From Flavobacteriaceae bacterium UBA6231 (GTDB lineage: Bacteria; Bacteroidota; Bacteroidia; Flavobacteriales; Flavobacteriaceae), in contig DJWL01000012.1 of the NCBI GenBank assembly GCA_002441545.1, positions 1 to 64,000 of the forward strand: a DNA stretch of 64,000 nucleotides. The letters run 5' to 3'. The notes below the pieces were generated by a model, which saw only the letters and a list, made by a program, of their open reading frames with translations, ran no database searches and was not told where the DNA came from. The translations under genes and the position numbers were made by a program. Below, piece after piece: positions 35,048-42,962 of this stretch (position 1 is its first letter; each line of letters begins with the position of its first letter).

Positions 35048-35797
35048 ATGAAAAAAAAAGAGAGACAACAAAAAGTAATTGACGAAGTAAGTATTAATAG
35101 AAAGGTTAGTTCTAGTTTTTTATCAGAAAAACTTGATGTTTCTGAAGACACCATAAGAAGAGATATTAAAGAGCTACATGACAAAGGTATGATTACCAAA
35201 GTTCATGGTGGAGCAATCTCAAACATTCAAAAGCTTTATCATTACAATGAAGATGTAATATATAATAGAGAAGGAAAGGTTCGTATTGCTCAAAAAGCTA
35301 TTTCTTTAATTGAAGATGGTATGATAATTATTATTAGTGGTGGAACCACAAACTTAATGCTTGCTAAGTTACTTCCGAAAAATTTAAAAGCTACAATCTA
35401 TACTTATAGTTTACCAATAGCCATGCAATTAACAGAGCATCCTTTAATAGAGACCATATTTATTGGTGGAAAAATTCAGAGAAATTCAATGGTTACTACA
35501 GGTATTGATGTTATTCAATATCTGTCTAACATAAAAGCAAGTCTCTGTTTTATGGGTGTAAGTGCCTTAAACATTGAACAAGGTATTACAGATGAAGGCT
35601 ACGAGGTTTCATTAATAAAAAAAGCTATGATAAACGCATCCGAACATATAGTTTATTTAGCAACTTCGAACAAGTTAAATCTAAGGCTTAATTACGATGT
35701 TTGTAATTTAAAAGAAATAGACACAGTGGTAACAGATTTAGATAAGCAAGATCCAAGGCTTAAAGATTACATTTCAGCAGGTATAAACTTACTGTAA
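35048..35797 (+). CDS. DeoR-family transcription regulator
   Basis: The protein of 249 residues, from the ATG at 35048, has a DeoR-type helix-turn-helix (about 15-55: 'SSSFLSEKLDVSEDTIRRDIKEL', then 'KVHGGA') and the sugar-phosphate sensing DeoRC domain ('ISGGTTNLMLAKLLP', 'FMGVSALNIEQGITDEGYEVSLIKKAM'). An in-frame TTG 18 bp upstream overlaps a TATTTTTG promoter-like box, so the ATG is preferred. DeoR proteins usually respond to phosphosugars; MurNAc-6-P, GlcNAc-6-P or GlcN-6-P would suit this locus. It lies 26 bp before the tandem namZ genes and is probably cotranscribed with them. Confidence 0.92.
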   Translation: MKKKERQQKVIDEVSINRKVSSSFLSEKLDVSEDTIRRDIKELHDKGMITKVHGGAISNIQKLYHYNEDVIYNREGKVRIAQKAISLIEDGMIIIISGGTTNLMLAKLLPKNLKATIYTYSLPIAMQLTEHPLIETIFIGGKIQRNSMVTTGIDVIQYLSNIKASLCFMGVSALNIEQGITDEGYEVSLIKKAMINASEHIVYLATSNKLNLRLNYDVCNLKEIDTVVTDLDKQDPRLKDYISAGINLL

Positions 35798-35823
35798 CCA
35801 AAAACTTAATAAAAACCCTAACC

Positions 35824-37068
35824 ATGCAAAAAGAAATATCAAAAAAACTATTACTGCTTTCTGTATTATTCATATTGTCAAGTTCAGTCATTAGTTGTCA
35901 GAAAAAAAACAAAGAAAAAACTCCATCTTTAAATAAAAAAGAGAATATTGTTGTTGGGGCTAATCAAACAGAAGCATATTTAAATTTATTAAAAGGAAAA
36001 AGGATTGCAATAGCAGCAAACAATACTTCGGTTATCTTTAAAAACGATGATAATCAACATCTAGTAGATTCATTATTATCTCTTAATATAAAAATTGAAA
36101 AAATATTTACTCCTGAACACGGTTTAAGAGGCACTGTTGATGCCGGTGAAATTATTAATAACGAAATTGACGAAAAGACAGGAATACCTATTGTTTCTCT
36201 TTATGGTGACAACAACAACAATTCTAGTAATAAATTCAAACCAACTAAAGAACAATTAGAAAATATAGATTTGGTGATTTTTGATATTCAAGATGTTGGT
36301 GTTCGTTTTTACACATATCTTTCTACCATGCATTACATTATGGAAGCTTGTGCTGAAAATGGTATTCCAGTAATAGTTTTAGATAGACCAAACCCAAACG
36401 GGCATTATATTGATGGCCCTATAGTAGAAAATGAATTTAAAAGTTTTGTTGGACTACATCCTGTGCCAATTGTTTATGGAATGACTATAGGCGAATACGC
36501 TAAAATGATAAATGGAGAAAAGTGGCTAAACAATGGCATTCAGTGTGATCTGACTGTAATTCCTTTAAAAAATTACACGCATAAATCAACCTACAATCTT
36601 CCTTTACGGCCATCTCCAAACCTTCCTAATGATAAATCTATAAATCTTTACGCAAGCATATGCATGTTTGAAGGAACTAACGTTAGTTGCGGTAGAGGTA
36701 CAGAAATGCAGTTTCAAATTTTTGGCTCGCCAGATTTACCAAGCGATATTTATAAATTTAGCTTTACTCCTCAACCAAATTTCGGGTCAAAAAATCCTAA
36801 AAACATGAATCAAGAATGTCATGGGTTAAACCTTTCAAAAAATGAAAATTTAAGTAGTCTTAATTTTAACTGGTTGATAGATGCCTATAATGCTACTTCT
36901 GAAAAAGACGAATTTTTCAGAGAAAAGTCTTTTAATATATTGGCAGGTACAAATAAACTAAAAGATCAAATTGAGCAAGGACTTACTTTTGAAGAAATTA
37001 AAGCTACTTGGCAAAATGATTTATCCTCGTTTAAAAAAATACGAGAAAAATATTTAATTTACCCTTAA
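35824..37068 (+). CDS. namZ: NamZ-type exo-N-acetylmuramidase lipoprotein (GH171), first tandem copy
   Basis: The 414-residue protein has a lipoprotein signal (lipobox VISC, C25) and a full DUF1343/GH171 domain. P97-E98-H99-G100 keeps the Glu proposed as catalytic in the Bacillus NamZ. 'VIFDIQDVGVRFYTYLSTMH', 'VIVLDRPNPNGHYIDGP', 'YGMTIGEYAKM' and 'PLRPSPNLPND' are the family landmarks. After the Cys the sequence is basic (Q-K-K-N-K), not acidic, so the anchor may face the periplasm. It would trim MurNAc from glycan ends before import to the cytoplasm. It is a close paralogue of the next gene, with a 138-bp identical tract. Confidence 0.93.
   Translation: MQKEISKKLLLLSVLFILSSSVISCQKKNKEKTPSLNKKENIVVGANQTEAYLNLLKGKRIAIAANNTSVIFKNDDNQHLVDSLLSLNIKIEKIFTPEHGLRGTVDAGEIINNEIDEKTGIPIVSLYGDNNNNSSNKFKPTKEQLENIDLVIFDIQDVGVRFYTYLSTMHYIMEACAENGIPVIVLDRPNPNGHYIDGPIVENEFKSFVGLHPVPIVYGMTIGEYAKMINGEKWLNNGIQCDLTVIPLKNYTHKSTYNLPLRPSPNLPNDKSINLYASICMFEGTNVSCGRGTEMQFQIFGSPDLPSDIYKFSFTPQPNFGSKNPKNMNQECHGLNLSKNENLSSLNFNWLIDAYNATSEKDEFFREKSFNILAGTNKLKDQIEQGLTFEEIKATWQNDLSSFKKIREKYLIYP
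36610..36747 (+). repeat. Identical tract shared by the tandem namZ genes, copy 1
   Basis: These 138 bp are identical base for base to 37893-38030 in the next gene. Flanking homologous codons differ at many third positions, so the tract marks recent gene conversion or strong local constraint. Confidence 0.9.
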
Positions 37069-37103
37069 AGATAAAAGGAACTTCATTTATAAAATCAAAA
37101 CAA

Positions 37104-38351
37104 ATGACTAAGACTATTTTATTGCTACATACCTTTTTTTTAGTTTTAATAACATTTAGCTGCGCTAAATCAAACAAAAAACAAGAGCTAATTCCTATTG
37201 ATGAGAATAAAAGCATCGTTGTTGGAGCAAATCAAACCGAAAAATATTTAAGTTTATTAAAAGGTAAAAGAATTGCTTTTGTAGCCAATAATACGTCTGT
37301 TATTTTTAAAAATGATGAGACAAACTCTAATCAGCATATTGTTGACTCATTATTATCATTAGGTGTTAATATTATAAAAGTTTTTTCTCCTGAACATGGT
37401 TTAAGAGGAAATGCCGATGCGGGTGAGAATTTAACTGATGCTAATGATGCAAAAACAGGATTACCCATAATATCATTGTATGGAAAGAGCGAAAATCCAA
37501 AACAGATATATAATTACAAAAAACCTACTCCATACCACTTACAAAATGTAGACGCAGTTGTTTTTGATATACAAGATGTAGGTGTGCGCTTTTATACTTA
37601 CATATCTACACTACATAATGTTATGGAAGCATGTGCAGAGAATGGAATACCTGTAATAGTTCTTGATAGACCAAACCCTAACGGATATTACATTGACGGA
37701 CCTGTTTTAGAAAAAGAATCGAAAAGTTACGAAGGCCTAGGTCCAATTCCAATTGTTTATGGAATGACTATTGGAGAATATGCTAAAATGACCAATGGCG
37801 AAAAATGGTTAAATAATGGTGTTCAGTGTGATCTTACTGTAATTCCTTTAAAAAATTACACGCATAAATCAACTTACAGTCTTCCTTTAAGACCATCTCC
37901 AAACCTTCCTAATGATAAATCTATAAATCTTTACGCAAGCATATGCATGTTTGAAGGAACTAACGTTAGTTGCGGTAGAGGTACAGAAATGCAGTTTCAA
38001 ATTTTTGGCTCGCCAGATTTACCAAGCGATGTTTATACATTCAACTTTACTCCTCAACCAAATTTCGGGTCAAAAAATCCTAAAAACATGAATCAAGTGT
38101 GTCATGGGTTAGACCTTTCAAAAAATGAAAATTTAAGTAGTCTTAATTTTAATTGGCTTATTGATGCCTATAATGCTACTTCACATAAAGATACATTTTT
38201 CAATAAAGAGGCTTTTGATAAATTAGCTGGTACGACAAAATTGAAGGAACAAATTGAGCAAGGTCTTACTTTTGAAGAAATTAAAGCTACTTGGCAAAAT
38301 GATTTATCTGCATTCAAAAAAACTAGAGAGAGGTATTTGATATATAATTAA
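37104..38351 (+). CDS. namZ: NamZ-type exo-N-acetylmuramidase lipoprotein (GH171), second tandem copy
   Basis: The 415-residue protein has a lipoprotein signal (lipobox TFSC, C20) and the GH171 domain, with P96-E97-H98-G99 intact. It is highly similar to the preceding gene over most of its length, and the two lie 35 bp apart in one orientation: a tandem duplication. The N-terminal 35 residues and parts of the middle ('KSENPKQIYNYKKPTPYHL') differ, so substrate or partner preference may have diverged. A terminator-like hairpin follows at 38373-38391. Confidence 0.93.
   Translation: MTKTILLLHTFFLVLITFSCAKSNKKQELIPIDENKSIVVGANQTEKYLSLLKGKRIAFVANNTSVIFKNDETNSNQHIVDSLLSLGVNIIKVFSPEHGLRGNADAGENLTDANDAKTGLPIISLYGKSENPKQIYNYKKPTPYHLQNVDAVVFDIQDVGVRFYTYISTLHNVMEACAENGIPVIVLDRPNPNGYYIDGPVLEKESKSYEGLGPIPIVYGMTIGEYAKMTNGEKWLNNGVQCDLTVIPLKNYTHKSTYSLPLRPSPNLPNDKSINLYASICMFEGTNVSCGRGTEMQFQIFGSPDLPSDVYTFNFTPQPNFGSKNPKNMNQVCHGLDLSKNENLSSLNFNWLIDAYNATSHKDTFFNKEAFDKLAGTTKLKEQIEQGLTFEEIKATWQNDLSAFKKTRERYLIYN
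37893..38030 (+). repeat. Identical tract shared by the tandem namZ genes, copy 2
   Basis: Second copy of the 138-bp identical stretch also at 36610-36747. It encodes the segment from SPNLPND to SPDLPSD. Confidence 0.9.
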
Positions 38352-38372
38352 TTGCTTATTCTCTCTTGCTCT

Positions 38373-38391
38373 AAAAATCTTGCAGATTTTT
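38373..38391 (+). terminator. Short hairpin after the tandem namZ genes
   Basis: An 8-bp stem of A/T-rich sequence (38373-38380 with 38384-38391) ends in a T run 21 bp after the namZ stop. It is weak but well placed. Confidence 0.5.
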
Positions 38392-38440
38392 CTTTGGGTC
38401 TTTTCATTTTTAGTAAGTTAGCTGAAAGCAAAAAACAAAA

Positions 38441-38980
38441 ATGAAATTTAGAAATTTTCCAGAAATAAAAACAGAAAGGCTTTTTTTAAGAAAAATTAAG
38501 GAGTCAGACTCTGACGTTATCTTATTCTTACGTTCTAATGAAACTGTAACTAAATTCATTGAAAGACCTGAAAATAGGAAAACTAAAAATAAAACTGATG
38601 CTATTAAATTTATAAAAGAAATAAATCAAGAATTCGAAAACCACAAATCAATTTCTTGGGGGATAACTTTAATAAATAATCCTAAAATTATTGGAACTAT
38701 TTGCTTGTGGAATTTTTCCGAAAACAACAAAATAGCTGAAGTTGGTTATGATTTAAATCCAGAATTTCAGAAAATGGGAATCATGAGTGAAGCTCTAAAT
38801 AGCGTTATTGATTTTGGTTTTAATAAATTGAAATTAAATAAAATTGAAGCATTCACACATAAAGAAAATGAGAATTCCAAAAGACTTTTAGAAAAAAATG
38901 GATTTATTTTTATTGAGTATAGAAAAGATTTAGATAATGATTACAATATTATATTTGAACTTAAAAATGCTAGCACTTAA
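38441..38980 (+). CDS. GNAT-family N-acetyltransferase (RimJ/RimL type)
   Basis: The 179-residue protein starts with 'FPEIKTERLFLRKIKESDSD', the usual opening of RimJ/RimL-like GNAT enzymes. The acetyl-CoA loop region is 'VGYDLNPEFQKMGIMSEALNSVIDFGF', and 'KIEAFTHKENENSKRLLEKNGF' is the typical motif B. The substrate is unknown (protein N-terminus or small amine). It is separated from the namZ genes by a weak terminator and 89 bp, and ends at a bidirectional terminator. Confidence 0.9.
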   Translation: MKFRNFPEIKTERLFLRKIKESDSDVILFLRSNETVTKFIERPENRKTKNKTDAIKFIKEINQEFENHKSISWGITLINNPKIIGTICLWNFSENNKIAEVGYDLNPEFQKMGIMSEALNSVIDFGFNKLKLNKIEAFTHKENENSKRLLEKNGFIFIEYRKDLDNDYNIIFELKNAST

Positions 38981-39003
38981 CAAGAAATGAGTTAAAAACA
39001 AAC

Positions 39004-39038
39004 AAAACCGCTTAAAGCAAGTAACTTTAAACGGTTTT
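39004..39038. terminator. Bidirectional terminator between convergent genes
   Basis: A 14-bp stem with one mismatch (39004-39017 with 39025-39038) is flanked by A4 and T4 runs, between the GNAT gene on the plus strand and a lipoprotein gene on the minus strand. Confidence 0.8.
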
Positions 39039-39064
39039 AAAACTAAATAACCAACCAAACTAAT

Positions 39065-40003
39065 TTATCCACGAGTATTCTCTCTTGGGTTTTCTACTTT
39101 ATCTTTTCTTTCTTTACGCAACTTTTCTGTTGAAGTTGTTTTGTTTTTTGTATTTGATGTTTTCAAGAATTGAATATAACCTCTTCCAACAAACTCATAA
39201 ACGGTTTGTGATGCTGGATGATATAACTCAATCTTTCCGTCATTTATAACGCTTAATTCAAAGTGTTCATTGTTGAAGAAATCATAATCTAATGTTAAAG
39301 TTTTTAGATACGCATTTCCGCTTATATTACCTACTCCATAAACACCTGTATAATCCCAATATAAATTAGAAACACTGGTTCCAGGCGCATCTTGAGAACT
39401 TCTAAATTCTGAATCATTTCCACCTGCTAAAAACTGTAAGAAATTTTCATTATCAAACTCATTAATGGCCCCAAATTCACTAGTATAGGTTTTTTCCCAA
39501 GCTTCATATTCTTGCAAGAAATAATGAATGTTATCGTAAAAAACAAAATCATAATCAAAATTGCTACGTTGATAACCCTTTAAAAAGTAAGAGGTGTCGT
39601 TATTTGGATTGTAAAGTTCTATAGTTTTATTATTTACTTGATACACATCAAAAGTTGAAAATCCATCAACATCATGATATACATCTAAAACCATGTCATA
39701 AGCATTATAATCTGCCACAGCAATTCCAAAACCATTTCCTGTACTTCCAATTCCTACTAAATTGTTGTTGGCAAACATAGTTCCGTTTCTAAAAGAAAGT
39801 GTAAAAGCCTTTTGTAAAAATGGTGTTGATCCATATCCAATGGTTTCATTAATGTCTACATACCACAACTCATAGGATCCTAATAATTGGTTTAACGAAA
39901 TTGTTGGTTCATCAATATAATCGTCTACTACAACTTCTGTATAACAAGAAGTAAAAAGTGTTGTTGCTAAAGCAAAACTTAAAAGTAATTTTATAGTCTT
40001 CAT
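39065..40003 (-). CDS. Hypothetical lipoprotein
   Basis: About 312 residues from the ATG at 40003; a GTG two codons upstream is also possible. The signal ends in lipobox FTSC (C20 from the ATG). The mature protein has two similar beta-rich halves: 'LLGSYELWYVDINETIG...KAFTLSFRNGTMFANNN' and 'LYWDYTGVYGVGNI...KTLTLDYDFFNNEHFELSV'. Each closes with a Y-N/H-P-N/A-x-x-T/Q motif (IELYNPNNDTSYFLKG, IELYHPASQTVYEFVG), so it looks like an internal duplication of a lipocalin-like unit. The C-terminal 35 residues are highly charged. No function can be assigned. Confidence 0.8.
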   Translation of the reverse strand: MKTIKLLLSFALATTLFTSCYTEVVVDDYIDEPTISLNQLLGSYELWYVDINETIGYGSTPFLQKAFTLSFRNGTMFANNNLVGIGSTGNGFGIAVADYNAYDMVLDVYHDVDGFSTFDVYQVNNKTIELYNPNNDTSYFLKGYQRSNFDYDFVFYDNIHYFLQEYEAWEKTYTSEFGAINEFDNENFLQFLAGGNDSEFRSSQDAPGTSVSNLYWDYTGVYGVGNISGNAYLKTLTLDYDFFNNEHFELSVINDGKIELYHPASQTVYEFVGRGYIQFLKTSNTKNKTTSTEKLRKERKDKVENPRENTRG

Positions 40004-40103
40004 AATCACTCATTTTAAGGGTTAATACATAATGGTTTTCAAAACACGTGCCAAAAAATATTTATTATGAATTTAAGTACTTAACTATAACTAATATTTT
40101 ATG

Positions 40104-40111
40104 TACTTTTG
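40104..40111 (+). promoter_or_regulatory. -7 promoter box of the gpsA-type gene
   Basis: TACTTTTG matches TAnnTTTG exactly and lies 24 bp upstream of the ATG at 40136. This also argues against the in-frame TTG at 40124 as the start. Confidence 0.6.
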
Positions 40112-40135
40112 AAACCATAACCATTGATTTTAAGT

Positions 40136-41137
40136 ATGAGTAATCAGCTAAAATATGCTGTTTTTGGTGCCGGAAGTTGGGCCACAGCTATTGTGAAAAT
40201 GCTTTGTGAAAATCTTCCTGAAGTTGGCTGGTATATGCGTAGTGTTTATACTAAAGAACATTTATTAAGAGAGCAACACAATCCTAATTATTTGAGTTCT
40301 GTTGAGTTTCATTTGGAGCAATTAAAGTTAAGTAACGACATCAATGAAATAGCTACTTACGCTGACGTGTTGATTTTTGTTATTCCATCAGCTTTTATGC
40401 ACAGTGAATTAGAAAAATTAAAAGTTGATATTTCAGATAAAATAATTGTTTCTGCAGTAAAAGGTATCATTCCAGAAAGCGGTTTGTTGGTTGGTGAACA
40501 TTTTCATCAGTTTTACAAGGTTCCTTTTAACAACATAGCTGTTATTGCTGGCCCTTGTCATGCTGAAGAAGTTGCTCTTGAGCGTTTATCATATCTCACC
40601 ATTTCATGTGCCGATCCTAAAAAAGCAGAAGAAATTGCTAAACAACTCTCATGCGATTATATCAAAACAAAAATAAGTGATGATATCATGGGTACAGAAT
40701 ATGCAGTGATGCTTAAAAATATTTATGCTATAGCTGCCGGAATTGCACATGGTTTGGGTTATGGCGATAATTTCCAGAGTGTACTTATGAGTAACGCCAT
40801 ACGTGAAATGAGACGTTTTATTAAAAAAATGCACAAAATGAAACGTAACATTAATAATTCTGCTTACTTAGGTGATTTACTGGTTACCGGATATTCGGTT
40901 TTCTCAAGGAACAGAATGTTTGGCAATATGATTGGCAAAGGTTATACCGTAAAATCAGCCCAAATGGAAATGAGTATGATAGCTGAAGGATACTATGCTA
41001 CAAAAAGTGCCCATCTACTTAATGAGAAAAATAATAAGAAAACTCGTTTACCTATTATAGATGCCGTTTACGAAATATTATATGAAGGCAAAGACCCAAA
41101 AAAGACATTTAAAAAATTGACAGAGAAGTTGGATTGA
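40136..41137 (+). CDS. gpsA: NAD(P)H-dependent glycerol-3-phosphate dehydrogenase
   Basis: The protein of about 333 residues starts MSNQLKYAVFGAGSWATAIVKML, giving the Rossmann motif GAGSWATA. Further landmarks are 'VIFVIPSAFMHSEL', 'SAVKGIIPESG', 'IAGPCHAEEVA' and 'EYAVMLKNIYAIAAGIAHGLGYGDN', which holds the conserved catalytic Lys. It makes sn-glycerol-3-phosphate for phospholipid synthesis. It is monocistronic, divergent from the lipoprotein gene. Confidence 0.94.
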   Translation: MSNQLKYAVFGAGSWATAIVKMLCENLPEVGWYMRSVYTKEHLLREQHNPNYLSSVEFHLEQLKLSNDINEIATYADVLIFVIPSAFMHSELEKLKVDISDKIIVSAVKGIIPESGLLVGEHFHQFYKVPFNNIAVIAGPCHAEEVALERLSYLTISCADPKKAEEIAKQLSCDYIKTKISDDIMGTEYAVMLKNIYAIAAGIAHGLGYGDNFQSVLMSNAIREMRRFIKKMHKMKRNINNSAYLGDLLVTGYSVFSRNRMFGNMIGKGYTVKSAQMEMSMIAEGYYATKSAHLLNEKNNKKTRLPIIDAVYEILYEGKDPKKTFKKLTEKLD

Positions 41138-41236
41138 TTTTTCTCCTCTATAATTTCTACAAAGTAAGAGAACGAACCTATTAACTTCCTTCTAGATGAC
41201 AATCTTCTAGATTTAAAAAACCTTTTTTGTCAAATC

Positions 41237-41264
41237 AATAGAAAGTTTTTAAAAACTTTCTATT
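41237..41264. terminator. Perfect 28-bp palindrome, probable terminator after gpsA
   Basis: Two 14-bp arms (41237-41250 and 41251-41264) meet without a spacer. Each has an A5/T5 centre and GAAAG/CTTTC flanks. It lies 100 bp after the gpsA stop. Just upstream, CTTCTAGA occurs twice, near 41190-41215. Confidence 0.5.
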
Positions 41265-41376
41265 CCCTAATCTAAGTGAATATCTAATATTGATAGTTGC
41301 CTTAACATAAAAATAACAGAACGAAATCAATGTTGTAAGAAAATTTATTAATTTAGACAAGTTAATAAATTAATCC

Positions 41377-42375
41377 ATGAGAAAGTTTTACTTAAAAATC
41401 ATTATTCTATTAGTTTCATTTAATTTAAATGCACAGATTGCCCTTACAAGTAATAACAATACTATAGCAATTGGAGATTCTTATAATTATGTTGTAGTGA
41501 ATAATTTTTCATTTGATGTAAGTCAAAGTGGCGCAAATAAGACTTGGGATTTTTCTACAGCTACTGGTACTGAAGACTCATACAGTTGCATAAGCTTATC
41601 AAGTTCATCTGAACCATCTAACTTCCCTTCAGCCAATTTAGTATTAGTTTCAGCAACTTACAATACTGAAAGTTATTTGTCAACTTCAAGTTCTGAGATT
41701 TCAATTGAAGGTGCTTACCTTGCAGGCAATGGAAGGGCTATTTATTCTGATAAGCAAGAATACCTCAAATTTCCTATGACATATAATGATGTGTTTAACG
41801 AAACGTTTTCTGGAACTGTTGAAAATATTTCTGCTGGGCAAACATATGATAGGGTTGGAACGATTGAAATTACAGCAGATGGTTATGGTAATTTGATTTT
41901 ACCATACACAACAATAAGTAATGTTTTGAGAATTAAAGTTGTAAATATAAGCACAGATACTTATATGGGATTTCCATTACCTGAAACCACCACCATTTCA
42001 TATTTTTGGTATGATACATTAAATAAAAATTATCTAGCTAATACATCTGAGGTATATAATTTGGAATCCTTAATTTCATCCTACGCTTATTATTTAAGTG
42101 AAACCGATTTAGTTTTAGATGCAAATAAGTCTAACTACACAGATAACCAACTATCTTTTTTCCCAAACCCAGTTAATGATTATGCTATAATTAAAAACAA
42201 TTCATTTTATACAATACCAATATCTATTTATGACACAAAAAGTTCACTTATAAAAACTTTAGAAATTAAGAACGGAGAAAACAGGATTGATACTTCTGAT
42301 TTATTATCTGGGATTTATATAATAAAATATCAGCAAGATTCTAAACTTTATGTAAGTAAATTAGTGGTTAAGTAA
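41377..42375 (+). CDS. T9SS-secreted protein of unknown function
   Basis: The 332-residue protein has a signal peptide (about 1-19, ending LNAQ), a beta-rich secreted region (about 20-255), and a C-terminal T9SS type A sorting domain (LSFFPNPVNDYAII, then 'LSGIYIIKYQQDSKLYVSKLVVK'). The central part resembles the small secreted T9SS cargo proteins of flavobacteria, with 'TWDFSTATGTEDSYS' near the start. No catalytic motif is seen. A hairpin at its stop separates it from the convergent small gene. Confidence 0.85.
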   Translation: MRKFYLKIIILLVSFNLNAQIALTSNNNTIAIGDSYNYVVVNNFSFDVSQSGANKTWDFSTATGTEDSYSCISLSSSSEPSNFPSANLVLVSATYNTESYLSTSSSEISIEGAYLAGNGRAIYSDKQEYLKFPMTYNDVFNETFSGTVENISAGQTYDRVGTIEITADGYGNLILPYTTISNVLRIKVVNISTDTYMGFPLPETTTISYFWYDTLNKNYLANTSEVYNLESLISSYAYYLSETDLVLDANKSNYTDNQLSFFPNPVNDYAIIKNNSFYTIPISIYDTKSSLIKTLEIKNGENRIDTSDLLSGIYIIKYQQDSKLYVSKLVVK

Positions 42376-42395
42376 ACATAATTGATTTATGTTTA
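42373..42395. terminator. Bidirectional hairpin overlapping the T9SS-cargo stop codon
   Basis: A 9-bp stem (42373-42381 with 42387-42395) includes the TAA stop codon and is followed by T-rich sequence on the plus strand. It lies between two convergent genes. Confidence 0.6.
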
Positions 42396-42400
42396 ACTTT

Positions 42401-42796
42401 TTACTTTACCAAAACACCTTTTTTGTTCATTAAAGGAATGTTTTGAAAAGCTTTTGCGTTAATAGTGTTTTTTCTAAATAAATAGGTTTTATCAAACATA
42501 CTATTTCCTTCAAAAAAAGTAACTTTAAACTCATTGTTTAATTGTAAAACATCCTCTTGCATAAACTCTATTTTTGCATAACTTTTAGCTGGTAGTTTGT
42601 CTAGTTTATGGCGCATAGTTGAAGTTACTTTAGTTTCGACATAACCATTTACAACAATTAAAACCATGTCTAAATCTACATTTTTATCATTAATTATATA
42701 AGCATTCCAGTCGTTGGTTTTATAAATATCATTATACTCATTTATTACTGCAACATAAACGTTTTCTACCTTTGGAATATTAATATCTTTTTTCAC
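42401..42796 (-). CDS. Small conserved flavobacterial protein of unknown function
   Basis: The 131-residue cytoplasmic protein starts at a GTG (42796), the only sensible start in the frame. Its sequence ('VYVAVINEYNDIYKTNDWNAYIINDKN', 'KLPAKSYAKIEFMQEDVLQLNNEFKVTFFEGNSMFDKTYLF') looks like a compact alpha/beta or beta fold. I recall similar proteins in flavobacteria carrying uninformative names, and no catalytic residues stand out. It is divergent from the PspC-DUF2339 gene. Confidence 0.75.
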   Translation of the reverse strand: MKKDINIPKVENVYVAVINEYNDIYKTNDWNAYIINDKNVDLDMVLIVVNGYVETKVTSTMRHKLDKLPAKSYAKIEFMQEDVLQLNNEFKVTFFEGNSMFDKTYLFRKNTINAKAFQNIPLMNKKGVLVK

Positions 42797-42962
42797 AACA
42801 TAAAATTTTCAAAGTTCAAAAGTACTTATTTTAGATGATTATCAAACAAATTGTTTGAACTTGAATTAGTATTAAAAAAAACAACTAAATTAGCAATATA
42901 ACTTATAATGTTGATTGTTTCTCCACCAATAAAATCATTATTTTATTTAATACAAACTCATT

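Noticed and set aside
41190..41215. Pair of CTTCTAGA direct repeats near gpsA considered as an insertion footprint
   Set aside because: Only 8 bp long and with nothing mobile between them; chance is sufficient in AT-rich DNA.
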